Positions 1 through 6,342 are shown, numbered from the stretch's first letter. The stretch is 8,415 nucleotides of DNA from an uncultured Bacteroidales bacterium (GCA_905234775.1 CAJOJC010000028.1:1-8415); one strand, 5' to 3'. Notes: a model not told the origin generated them from the sequence alone. Translations and numbers: made by a program.

Positions 1-12
1 AATCTTTTTCAT
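1..12 (-). CDS. 5' end of an unidentified gene (partial, leaves the window)
   Basis: On the minus strand an ATG at 12-10 is followed by codons for Lys-Lys-Ile before the edge. An N-terminus of the form MKKI is typical of a signal peptide or lipoprotein leader, but four codons cannot identify a product. The call rests on the abrupt change upstream: an AT-rich, A/C-rich leader with no coding potential separates it from the tatD stop, as expected for a gene with its own promoter. It is on the same strand as tatD. There is no clear Shine-Dalgarno, which is normal for Bacteroidota. Confidence 0.35.
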
Positions 13-103
13 AACTGTTTTTTGATTGTAGTTTTTAATTGTTGTTATTGATTTTGTTGTCTATGTTCGTTTCGCAAATTCGATGCAATATAGTAAAAAT
101 AAT
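13..103 (-). promoter_or_regulatory. AT-rich intergenic region, probable promoter/leader for the gene leaving the left edge
   Basis: This 91 bp gap lies between the tatD stop and the putative ATG at 12-10. It is much more AT-rich than the flanking coding DNA. On the minus strand it reads as an A/C-rich leader. A degenerate Bacteroidota -7 element (CGAATTTG at 82-75; consensus TAnnTTTG, only the TTTG half matches) has a TTG 22 nt upstream at 107-105. The match is poor, so the promoter is inferred mainly from base composition and position. I found no convincing terminator hairpin for tatD here. Confidence 0.25.
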
Positions 104-886
104 TCAATGTTGGTGCAGTTTGAATAGATTCAAAGCATTCTCAGTCGTCGCTTCTGCGACCTTCTCAACGCTTATTCCCTTGATATCAGCGAGTTTGGCT
201 GCGATGAGCGGAATGTATGAACTTTCGTTGCGCGTTCCCCGAAGGGGAGTAGGCGCAAGGTAAGGCGCATCGGTCTCCAGAAGTATCATCTCCAGAGGGA
301 TGCTCTTCGCCGCTTCGGCGATTCCGGCCTTCTTGAAGGTAAGGACTCCGCCGAGCCCCACGCTCCAGTCCCCGTATTTCCTGATTCGGGCGGCGGTTTC
401 CGCGCTGCCCCCGAAGGCATGGAGATTACCCCTCAGGCCGAGCCCGCGGCAGCTGTCGAGGACTGCGAAGAAATCGTCCGTGGCATCGCGGAGGTGGATG
501 TTGACGGGCAGGTCTAGCCGCGCCGCAAGCTCGAGCTGGGCTTTCAGCGCCTCTTTCTGCTGCTCCTTGAACTCGGTCGTGAAATGATAATCCAGGCCGA
601 TTTCGCCTATCGCTACATAGCGCGACGGGTCCTTCGCATGTTCGAAGACCAGGTCCAGTTCCTCCTTCCAGTTCTCGCGGACCGAACCGGGATACAGGCC
701 GAGCATGGGGAATACTACTCCCGGATACCGGTCGCAGAGCGCGAGCATTCGCGGGCGGTCGTGGCTGTCTACGTCGGCATGGAGCATCCGGGTCACACCG
801 GCCTCGATCGCACGGTTGATTATGAGGTCCCTCTCATCCTCGTAGGCTTCGTCGCTTGGGTGGCAATGTGTGTCGATAAATTCCAT
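104..886 (-). CDS. tatD: TatD family metal-dependent DNase/hydrolase
   Basis: TatD-type TIM-barrel metallohydrolase, 260 aa, the usual family length. Members are cytoplasmic 3'-5' DNases or metal-dependent phosphoesterases. The metal and active-site motifs appear in order: DTHCH (His7, His9), GEIGLDYH (Glu95), IHLRDA (His131), NLHAF (His156) and LETDAPYLAP (Asp206), followed by the NESSY segment that commonly follows. The ATG at 886 is preferred over an in-frame TTG one codon upstream. It starts 10 bp after the dprA stop, so co-transcription with dprA is likely. One oddity: the GxHP motif after the second strand reads GLYP, with Tyr65 where His is usual. The exact substrate cannot be read from sequence, and the symbol is used in the family sense. 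Confidence 0.93.
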   Translation of the reverse strand: MEFIDTHCHPSDEAYEDERDLIINRAIEAGVTRMLHADVDSHDRPRMLALCDRYPGVVFPMLGLYPGSVRENWKEELDLVFEHAKDPSRYVAIGEIGLDYHFTTEFKEQQKEALKAQLELAARLDLPVNIHLRDATDDFFAVLDSCRGLGLRGNLHAFGGSAETAARIRKYGDWSVGLGGVLTFKKAGIAEAAKSIPLEMILLETDAPYLAPTPLRGTRNESSYIPLIAAKLADIKGISVEKVAEATTENALNLFKLHQH

Positions 887-896
887 CAATACAAAT

Positions 897-2066
897 TTAG
901 TAATTCCTTACCAAAATCATACATCGTTGGAGCAGGTCGGTGACAATAAAACCTTCAGTTTCGAGGGTGCCGACGAGGGTGGCGGTTTCCGCATAGTTCA
1001 TTCCCAACCTGGAGGCGATTTCTTCGATACAGATACCCCTGTTGAGCTTTATACACACGGCGATGGAGCAGAGTTTTTCGAGGGTTTCGGCCGCTATCTG
1101 GCCGGTGAAGCGGTCGCGCACCTCCTCCTCGAGTTCGGCCTTCCTGCGGCGGTTGAAGGTCCCAAGGCCGAGAGCGTCCGGCAGGGCCTCGACATCCGCG
1201 ATGGGTTCGGCCACTTTTTCGCGCAGCAGCGCGTTGCAGCCCGCCGAGCGGATGTCGTCAACCCTGCCGGGCAACGCCCACACATCGCGCCCATAGCCGA
1301 AGGCTGTGTGGGCCGTGATGAGGCTGCCGCCCTTTTTCTTCGATTCCACGACGATCGTGGCGCTCGAAAGACCGGCGATGATGCGGTTGCGGCGCAGGAA
1401 AGTCGCGGCCTGGGCCCCGGTTTCGGGCGGGAAATCGGTAATAAGCGCGCAGCCGGGAGTCGCGGCTATCTGCTCGGCATAACGACGGTTGCCCTGCGGG
1501 TAAATATCGTCCGGTCCGGTGGGGATCACGGCGATGGTCGGGAGGCCGGCTTCGAGTGCGGAGCGATGGGCCATGATATCGACCCCATACGCCAACCCGC
1601 TCACTATCACGGGTTTAAGCTGGGCATGGGCGAGCGTGAAAACTATCTTTCGGGCCCATTCCTGGCCGTAGAACGAGACATCGCGGGTGCCCACTATCGA
1701 GATGAACGGCCTCTGGACGAACAGTTCTTCGAGCGGGGAGACGCTGCGGACATAGAGGCCGGCGGGGGAGTCGGGACACTCCGCGAGTGCGGCCGGGTAC
1801 TCCGGCTCACCGAGGGCGATGAACCTGACGCCCTGGGCCTCCATTCGCGCGAGCTCTTCTTCGCTGCGTCTGAATTCCGAGTCTGAGAGACAACCCTGAA
1901 AACGGGAAAAGGGACCGAGTAAATCGTCCCTTTTCGCTTCGCTCAGGCTGAAAAGGGCTTCAATCGAGCCGACCTCTTCGATAAGTCTGTGCGAAACCTG
2001 CGGATTGTATCCGAAGGCCCGGTTGAGCGTACATGCGCCCACCTTTGTAAGTTTTGAAGTTTTCAT
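897..2066 (-). CDS. dprA: DNA-processing protein DprA (DprA/Smf family)
   Basis: DprA binds single-stranded DNA and loads RecA onto it during natural transformation. It is also widely kept in bacteria not known to be competent. The 389 aa protein shows the usual order: an N-terminal helical region (about 1-85); EYPAAL...PAGLY (89-105) leading into the Rossmann-like domain; SIVGTRDVSFYG (123-134); SGLAYGVDIMAH (156-167); TIAVIPTGPDDIYP (177-190); FLRRNRIIAG (223-232); VVESKKKGGSLITA (239-252); and ALPGRVDD with SAGCNALL (264-281). A C-terminal winged-helix-like segment follows (about 345-385, EEIASRLGMNYAETATLV). The start is the ATG at 2066, 55 bp after the queA stop. It ends 10 bp before tatD. 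No -7 motif lies directly upstream, so it may be read through from queA. Confidence 0.95.
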   Translation of the reverse strand: MKTSKLTKVGACTLNRAFGYNPQVSHRLIEEVGSIEALFSLSEAKRDDLLGPFSRFQGCLSDSEFRRSEEELARMEAQGVRFIALGEPEYPAALAECPDSPAGLYVRSVSPLEELFVQRPFISIVGTRDVSFYGQEWARKIVFTLAHAQLKPVIVSGLAYGVDIMAHRSALEAGLPTIAVIPTGPDDIYPQGNRRYAEQIAATPGCALITDFPPETGAQAATFLRRNRIIAGLSSATIVVESKKKGGSLITAHTAFGYGRDVWALPGRVDDIRSAGCNALLREKVAEPIADVEALPDALGLGTFNRRRKAELEEEVRDRFTGQIAAETLEKLCSIAVCIKLNRGICIEEIASRLGMNYAETATLVGTLETEGFIVTDLLQRCMILVRNY

Positions 2067-2100
2067 ATATCATAATGATTAGAAGTTTAGGGTTAATGTC

Positions 2101-2121
2101 ATGCCCGACCTGATCGGGCAT
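2101..2121 (-). terminator. Perfect 8 bp stem-loop directly after queA stop
   Basis: The arms ATGCCCGA (2101-2108) and TCGGGCAT (2114-2121) are perfect reverse complements around a 5 nt loop. On the minus strand the hairpin begins at the base following the queA TAG (2124-2122). No U-run follows (GACATTAACCC), so it does not fit a standard intrinsic terminator. It could instead attenuate transcription, protect the queA 3' end, or be one copy of a dispersed extragenic palindrome. It is 34 bp upstream of the dprA ATG. Confidence 0.45.
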
Positions 2122-3171
2122 CTAGATGATCAGCATCGCGTCTCCGTAGGGTCCGAATCGGTAGCCTTCCTCGAGGGCGACCCTGTATGCGTTCATCACT
2201 TTTGTGAATCCTCCGAAAGCGGCCACCGTCATGAGCATCGTACTCTGGGGGAGGTGGAAGTTGCTGACGATTGCGTCCGGAATTGAGAACTCGTAAGGAG
2301 GGAAGATGAATTTGTTGGTCCAGATATCATTTTCCTTAATCTCCTTATTGGTAGTAACATAAGTCTCAAGGGCGCGGATGACGGTCACTCCACACGCGAC
2401 TACTTTGTGTCCTGCGCGTTTGGTGGCGTTGATCTTGTCCGCCGCTTCCTTACTGATAATCATCCTTTCTCCGTCCATCTTGTGCTTCGAAAGATCCTCC
2501 ACATCGACCGAGCGGAAGTATCCCATACCCATGTGGACAGTGATGAAGGTCTTCTCTATGTCCTTGAGAATCATTCTGTTGAAGAGCTCGCGGCTGAAGT
2601 GGAGACCTGCGGCGGGTGCGCTGACGGCGCCTTCGTTGGCGGCGAAGATTGTCTGGTAATTCTCAACGTCGTTTTCGTCTGTCTCTTCCTTGACCCACTC
2701 CGGAACGGGGGTGTGTCCGAGGGCGTAGAGAGCCTGCTTGAACTCGTCGTACGGTCCGTCGTAGAGGAAGCGGAGGGTACGGCCGCGTGAGGTAGTATTG
2801 TCGATAACCTCTGCTACCATACTGTCGTCTTCTCCGAAGTACAGTTTATTGCCGATACGGATCTTGCGGGCGGGCTCTACGATAACGTCCCAGAGCCTCT
2901 GCTCCTTCGAGAGTTCGCGGAGAAGGAACACCACGATGTCTGCCTCGGTCTTTTCTTTCTTACCGTAAAGTTTCGCGGGGATAACTTTTGTGTCGTTAAG
3001 GACGAAGTTGTCTCCTTTTCCGAAATAGTCTATGATGTTCTTGAACTGCCTGTGTTCTATCTCGCCGGTGTCCTTATGAAGAACCAAAAGTTTACACTCA
3101 TCCCTCCATCTGGTGGGTTCTGTGGCGATTTTCTCCTGCGGGAGCTCGAAGTTGAATTGAGAAAGTTTCAT
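2122..3171 (-). CDS. queA: S-adenosylmethionine:tRNA ribosyltransferase-isomerase (QueA)
   Basis: QueA transfers and isomerises the ribosyl group of SAM onto preQ1 at tRNA wobble position 34, giving epoxyqueuosine, the penultimate step of queuosine synthesis. The 349 aa length is normal. Family landmarks: LPQEKIATEP (10-19), VLNDTKVIPAKLYG (57-70), LWDVIVEPARKIRIG (93-107), QTIFAANEGAVSAPAAGLHF (173-192), TVHMGMGYFRSVDVED (211-226), WTNKFIFPPYEF (284-295), VSNFHLPQSTMLM (302-314) and the terminal YRFGPYGDAMLI. The C-terminus matches the Bacteroidales form, which carries FGxYGD rather than the proteobacterial FFSYGD. The gene looks more A+T-rich than dprA and rsmF. Its start is the only sensible ATG, 69 bp after the Nudix stop. 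No other queuosine gene is in the window. Confidence 0.97.
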   Translation of the reverse strand: MKLSQFNFELPQEKIATEPTRWRDECKLLVLHKDTGEIEHRQFKNIIDYFGKGDNFVLNDTKVIPAKLYGKKEKTEADIVVFLLRELSKEQRLWDVIVEPARKIRIGNKLYFGEDDSMVAEVIDNTTSRGRTLRFLYDGPYDEFKQALYALGHTPVPEWVKEETDENDVENYQTIFAANEGAVSAPAAGLHFSRELFNRMILKDIEKTFITVHMGMGYFRSVDVEDLSKHKMDGERMIISKEAADKINATKRAGHKVVACGVTVIRALETYVTTNKEIKENDIWTNKFIFPPYEFSIPDAIVSNFHLPQSTMLMTVAAFGGFTKVMNAYRVALEEGYRFGPYGDAMLII

Positions 3172-3184
3172 TGGTCGATATTAG

Positions 3185-3200
3185 ATATAGTATTCTATAT
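3185..3200. promoter_or_regulatory. AT palindrome upstream of queA
   Basis: ATATAG (3185-3190) and CTATAT (3195-3200) are perfect inverted arms around TATT, centred about 21 bp upstream of the queA ATG. This is the AT-rich part of the 69 bp Nudix-queA spacer, where the queA promoter would be expected. A minus-strand TTG (3208-3206) lies 18 nt upstream of a very weak TAtcTAAT (3187-3180). The arms could be an operator half-site pair, or simply AT-rich promoter DNA. I recognise no named operator and no preQ1 riboswitch. Confidence 0.25.
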
Positions 3201-3210
3201 ACGGCCAATT

Positions 3211-3238
3211 CCCCCAAAAAGTTTCACGCCCTGTGAAA
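3211..3238 (-). terminator. Possible weak intrinsic terminator of the Nudix gene
   Basis: Read on the minus strand, TTTCAC (3238-3233), a 5 nt loop and GTGAAA (3227-3222) form a perfect 6 bp stem. It is followed by C and five T residues (3220-3216), just after the Nudix stop at 3243-3241. Hairpin plus short U-tract is the layout of an intrinsic terminator, but the stem is short, only half G/C, and the U-run is brief. Partial termination between Nudix and queA is the most I would infer. Confidence 0.4.
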
Positions 3239-3240
3239 AA

Positions 3241-3852
3241 CTAGACCTTGGCTTCGCGGAAGACTTCGAGGATGGAAGGGTAGGTGTTTTTGAGGAAGGG
3301 AGGAAGAGAAGACTTCGCGACCCAGACGGCCTTCGAGATGTCTTCTTCGCGCTGGGGGATCAGTTCTACGGGTTTAGTGTAGAGCATGCTGTACCACCAG
3401 GTGTGTTTAAGATGCCAGATTCCGTTCCTGATATAGCAGTGATCTGTAATGCAGATAAGGTCTCCGAGTTCAAGTTCGTCGACTCCGGTCTCCTCCTGAA
3501 CTTCGCGTATGGCGGTTACTTCGATATCTTCTCCCTCTTCGCGGTGGCCTTTCGGCAGGTCCCAGAGGCCGTTTCGGCTGATCAGCAGGAAGTCGTCGCG
3601 CCTGTTGACTACCAGCCCGCCCGCGGCATCGACGTTCTTGAACTGGGCGCAAAGATCTGCGTAGGCGGCGTCGGTGTCTTCGGTAGGAATATAGATGCGG
3701 GCGATAGAATCTGTCTGCTCGAACATATGGACCAAAGTACCTATATCGATCCTTGTTCCGGGATGGAAAATGATGGCATTCGGGTCCGACAGCGATTCGT
3801 CGCTGGGCGGGCAGATTATGATACAGCGCTTCTCGAAGTAAATCTTATGCAT
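3241..3852 (-). CDS. Nudix hydrolase with Bacteroidota-type N-terminal extension
   Basis: 203 aa protein with a perfect Nudix box (Gx5Ex7REUxEExGU) at residues 102-124: GHREEGED then REVQEETGV. Nudix enzymes hydrolyse nucleoside diphosphates linked to another group, using Mg2+ held by the box glutamates. WDLPKG leads into the box and AAGGLVVN (76-83) opens the fold. About 75 residues precede the Nudix domain (MHKIYFEKR onward). Bacteroidota Nudix proteins with a similar leader are known to me, but I know no assigned substrate. The ATG at 3852 is preferred over an upstream in-frame alternative start at 3873, because a perfect -7 element (3878-3871) lies between them. It is divergent from the SRPBCC gene. 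Confidence 0.9.
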   Translation of the reverse strand: MHKIYFEKRCIIICPPSDESLSDPNAIIFHPGTRIDIGTLVHMFEQTDSIARIYIPTEDTDAAYADLCAQFKNVDAAGGLVVNRRDDFLLISRNGLWDLPKGHREEGEDIEVTAIREVQEETGVDELELGDLICITDHCYIRNGIWHLKHTWWYSMLYTKPVELIPQREEDISKAVWVAKSSLPPFLKNTYPSILEVFREAKV

Positions 3853-3857
3853 TTTAG

Positions 3858-3865
3858 TATCTTTG
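3858..3865 (+). promoter_or_regulatory. -7 element (TATCTTTG) of the SRPBCC-rsmF-TPR operon
   Basis: TATCTTTG is a perfect match to the Bacteroidota housekeeping-sigma -7 consensus TAnnTTTG and ends 21 nt before the ATG at 3887. No good TTTG-type -33 element is visible at the usual 19-21 nt spacing, which falls inside the first codons of the divergent Nudix gene. It forms the left arm of a dyad with the opposing -7 element at 3871-3878. Confidence 0.65.
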
Positions 3866-3870
3866 CAGAG

Positions 3871-3878
3871 CAAATATA
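3871..3878 (-). promoter_or_regulatory. -7 element (TATATTTG) of the Nudix gene
   Basis: On the minus strand this reads TATATTTG, a perfect TAnnTTTG match, ending 18 nt before the Nudix ATG at 3852. A TTG at 3905-3903 is a weak -33 candidate with rather long spacing (24 nt). The element faces the plus-strand -7 element across 5 bp. The expected start sites (a few nt downstream of each) fall within or next to the opposing element, so the two promoters should compete for polymerase. Confidence 0.6.
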
Positions 3879-3886
3879 ACGAAAAA

Positions 3887-4294
3887 ATGGCAGAGCACTA
3901 TACAAGTAAACATGGAATCGTAGGACGGTCGCAGATGGAACTGTACATGGTTTTTACGGATCTGAGACTGTTCCAACAGATGGTTCCTGCAGACAAGCAG
4001 GTTGAGATTGAAGCGGATTTCGATACCCTTAAGGCCACGGCTCAGGGTATGTCGATCACGGTCAGGGTGGCCGAAAGGCATCCCTACGACCTGATAGTGT
4101 TGGAGGACAAAGATGCTCCGTTCCATTTTAGTGTAAGTATCCATTTCGACGACGGCGGAGCCGGGAAGACCGACTTCTGGATGGAGACGGACGTGGAACT
4201 CAACGGAATAATGAAACTTATGATAGGAGGCAAGATCCGCGAAGCCCTCGACAAGGTAGTCGACGGCCTCGTAGACGCTTCTGCTCGTATATGA
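3887..4294 (+). CDS. SRPBCC (START/Bet v1-like) family protein
   Basis: Small 135 aa protein without signal peptide or membrane segment. Its pattern resembles the short Bacteroidota SRPBCC proteins: an opening hydrophilic strand (about 1-18), a 'VFTDLRLFQQMVP' helix (about 22-34), alternating strands with VAERHPYDLIVLED (about 61-74) and HFSVSIHFDD (about 79-88), and a long C-terminal helix containing MIGGKIREALDKVVDGLVDA. The fold makes a hydrophobic pocket, usually for lipid or aromatic ligands; no ligand can be named. The ATG at 3887 is chosen over an upstream in-frame TTG at 3863, which lies inside the promoter. It is the first gene of a coupled operon: its TGA overlaps the rsmF-like ATG as ATGA. 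Confidence 0.8.
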   Translation: MAEHYTSKHGIVGRSQMELYMVFTDLRLFQQMVPADKQVEIEADFDTLKATAQGMSITVRVAERHPYDLIVLEDKDAPFHFSVSIHFDDGGAGKTDFWMETDVELNGIMKLMIGGKIREALDKVVDGLVDASARI

Positions 4295-5421
4295 TAGGTA
4301 CGGCGATCAGACTGAATCCGTTCAAGGGGAGCGCGGGACCGGAGGGAACACCGGTGCCGTGGAGCCCGTATGGGCGGATACTGCCCGAGCGACCGGTGTT
4401 CACCCTTGACCCGCGCTTCCATGCCGGCTGCTACTACGTCCAGGACTCTTCGGCCATGTACGTGGGCCACATCTTCCGCAAGGCGCTCTCGAGGCTGAGC
4501 CGGCCGGGCATGCGGGTGCTGGACCTCTGCGCGGCGCCGGGCGGGAAAACGACCGATCTGGCAGCGAGCCTGCGCGAAGCCTTCGGCGGGGAGTTTCTTC
4601 TCGTCGCGAACGAGGTGATGCGCGACCGCAGCCGCATCCTCAGCGACAACGTCGCGATATGGGGCGATCCCAACGTAATGGTGACATCCGCGGACCCGGC
4701 CGCTTTCGCGCAGTTCGCCGGCGCGTTCGATATCATAGTCGCCGATGTCCCATGTTCGGGCGAGGGCATGTTCCGCAAAGACCCGGGCGCGGTAGAGCAG
4801 TGGAGCGAGCAGAACGTGCAGCTCTGCGCGGCGCGCCAGAAGAGAATCCTTGCCGACGTCTGGCCGGCCCTCAGAACCGGCGGAATCCTCGTCTATTCGA
4901 CATGCACATACGAAGACGCTGAAAACGACGCCAACCTCGAATGGGCGGCGGACGAGCTCGGCGGCGAAATTATAACTCCCGAGGACGAATTCCCGCAGCA
5001 AGGCGTTCGCCTCACCAGCCATGGCAACCTGCTGAAGGCAGGCGAAGTGCCGGGAGAAGGGCAGTGGGTTGGCGCGCTCGTGAAGACGGCTTCGTCCGGC
5101 GTTTGCCGCACACCCGACTTCGGCCGGCTCAGGCCGCTGCGCTACGGCGTCCCGGCCGGAGTCGAGAAGGGCGGCAAACTGATCCCCGACCCCGACTATG
5201 CCCTCAGCCTCGGCTACAAAGGCGAATACCCGGTCATCGAACTTTCGCTCGAGAAGGCGCTCGAATATCTCCACCACGATCCGCTGGTTTTCCCGGACGC
5301 ACCCCGTGGCTTCAATCTTGTTGCATTCGAGGGGCACCCGCTCGGATTCATCAACAATCTCGGAAACAGGACGAACAGCCTTCACCCGCTCGCGCGTCGC
5401 ATACATATGAATATTAAGTAA
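4291..5421 (+). CDS. RsmF/NOL1-NOP2-sun-type rRNA (cytosine-C5) methyltransferase, short N-terminus
   Basis: SAM-dependent RNA m5C methyltransferase, 376 aa. Motif I is VLDLCAAPGGKTTDL (76-90). Motif IV is DVPCSGEGMFRKDP (152-165, Cys155, product-release cysteine in the family) and motif VI is VYSTCTY (201-207, Cys205, the nucleophile). HAGCYYVQDSSAMYV (44-58) and the C-terminal GFNLVAFEGHPLGFINNLGNR (340-360, PUA-like end) fit the RsmF-like group acting on 16S rRNA. The target base is not deducible. It is odd in length: RsmF-like proteins are normally well over 400 aa and have about 30 residues before the 'xxxIRLNP' motif, whereas here IRLNP begins at residue 6. The ATGA overlap with the upstream gene fixes this start, so the short form looks genuine. 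Its TAA overlaps the next ATG by 1 bp. Confidence 0.9.
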   Translation: MIGTAIRLNPFKGSAGPEGTPVPWSPYGRILPERPVFTLDPRFHAGCYYVQDSSAMYVGHIFRKALSRLSRPGMRVLDLCAAPGGKTTDLAASLREAFGGEFLLVANEVMRDRSRILSDNVAIWGDPNVMVTSADPAAFAQFAGAFDIIVADVPCSGEGMFRKDPGAVEQWSEQNVQLCAARQKRILADVWPALRTGGILVYSTCTYEDAENDANLEWAADELGGEIITPEDEFPQQGVRLTSHGNLLKAGEVPGEGQWVGALVKTASSGVCRTPDFGRLRPLRYGVPAGVEKGGKLIPDPDYALSLGYKGEYPVIELSLEKALEYLHHDPLVFPDAPRGFNLVAFEGHPLGFINNLGNRTNSLHPLARRIHMNIK

Positions 5422-6245
5422 TGAAAAGGATCCTCATATCGCTTCTGGCGCTGACTCTCGGTCTCGCCGCTTTCGCCCAGACAACTGCTGAAGAGTTCAA
5501 CGAAAAATACACCCGCCTTGTGAACCGTCTCGGTTACGCGGGCGTCGGAATCGAGACCTATCTCGATAAATGGGAAGCCGCATTCCCCGAAGACGGGCGC
5601 ATGCTCGAAGCCCGCTGCAACTACTGCCTCTGGAAGGGAATGACTACTCAGGTAGTTCCCAAGGATCAGGCTAAGTACCTCGGCAACAAGCCCATCCTCG
5701 CGCTTCCGGATTCCACCGGAAAAAGGGTAAACTATTTCGAGGAAAGTTTCTACGACGACGAACTCTTCGGACAGGCAATGACCTGGCTCGACAAGGCGGT
5801 GGAACTGTATCCGCTCGACCTCGTATATCGTGCAGACAAGATCACCTGTTTCCTTGCCTACGAGAAAGAGTCGCCGGATATGGCGGTTGCGGAAATGGAT
5901 AAACTGGTTGAACAGGAAAAGAAATCACATCCGGCCTGGGTCGTTTACGGAGAGCCTGTTGCCGAGGGCGATTTCTCCGAGCTCATGTCGACCTACTGCG
6001 TCAGGCTCTGGAATATCGCGACTCCCCAGGCCTATGACGCCTTCTTCAATCTCTCGACCAAACTCTCTAAACTCTATCCGAAAAACTCCAACTACATCGA
6101 CAATCTCGGATCATATTGGTTCGTGGCCAAAAACAACCCCAAAAAGGCTATGAAATTCTACAAAAAGGCCCTCAAACTCAACCCCTCCGATGAAGTCGCC
6201 CAAACCAACATCAAAATCATCGAAAAACGCAAAACTGCTAAATAG
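5421..6245 (+). CDS. Exported tetratricopeptide-repeat protein
   Basis: 274 aa protein with a type I signal peptide: Lys-Arg, then a hydrophobic core (4-17), then AFA-Q with likely cleavage after Ala19. It should be periplasmic or surface-facing; there is no lipobox. A clear TPR-like helix pair sits at about 223-256 (YIDNLGSYWFVAKNNPKKAM, then FYKKALKLNPSD), and a degenerate one at about 113-140 (FGQAMTWLDKAVELYPLD). TPRs mediate protein contacts; no catalytic motif is visible. The start codon shares one base with the rsmF-like stop (TAATG), which implies translational coupling, though an exported protein beside an rRNA methyltransferase gives no obvious shared task. The C-terminus is Lys-rich. 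The last two bases of its TAG stop are also the first bases of the inverted-repeat element. Confidence 0.8.
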   Translation: MKRILISLLALTLGLAAFAQTTAEEFNEKYTRLVNRLGYAGVGIETYLDKWEAAFPEDGRMLEARCNYCLWKGMTTQVVPKDQAKYLGNKPILALPDSTGKRVNYFEESFYDDELFGQAMTWLDKAVELYPLDLVYRADKITCFLAYEKESPDMAVAEMDKLVEQEKKSHPAWVVYGEPVAEGDFSELMSTYCVRLWNIATPQAYDAFFNLSTKLSKLYPKNSNYIDNLGSYWFVAKNNPKKAMKFYKKALKLNPSDEVAQTNIKIIEKRKTAK

Positions 6246-6313
6246 CGGTGGGTAGTGCCCCCTGCGGAACTCCAGTCGCTTCGCTCCTTCCGGCCCCTGA
6301 GTGCGCGGTTATT

Positions 6314-6331
6314 GGTCAGCATCAGCTGACC
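6314..6331. repeat. Internal hairpin 1 of the inverted-repeat element
   Basis: GGTCAGC (6314-6320), loop ATCA, GCTGACC (6325-6331): a perfect 7 bp stem with a tetraloop near the middle of the 200 bp element. It is symmetric enough to form on either transcript. Confidence 0.7.
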
Positions 6332-6342
6332 GGTCGGTCCGG

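Noticed and set aside
870..1886. A 338-codon plus-strand open frame opposite dprA
   Set aside because: It lies wholly antisense to a dprA gene with all family motifs, has no recognisable domain, and is the kind of long shadow frame expected in GC-rich coding DNA.
2122..2150. QueA ending FGPYGD instead of the proteobacterial FFSYGD, considered as an active-site oddity
   Set aside because: The Bacteroidales QueA form I know has FGxYGD at this place, so it is the lineage norm.
3172..3240. Possible preQ1 riboswitch upstream of queA
   Set aside because: The 69 bp spacer shows no preQ1-aptamer-like C-rich loop with an A-rich tail, only a terminator-like hairpin and an AT palindrome. preQ1 riboswitches usually control precursor genes, which are absent here.
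3853..3886. Upstream alternative starts for Nudix (3873) and SRPBCC (TTG at 3863)
   Set aside because: Both lie within the overlapping promoter dyad, and ATGs just downstream give family-like N-termini.
4084..5406. A 440-codon minus-strand open frame opposite the SRPBCC/rsmF-like genes
   Set aside because: It is longer than the real gene it opposes, but it is Arg/Ala/Val-rich, has no domain pattern, and crosses a gene boundary antisense to motif-bearing methyltransferase sequence.
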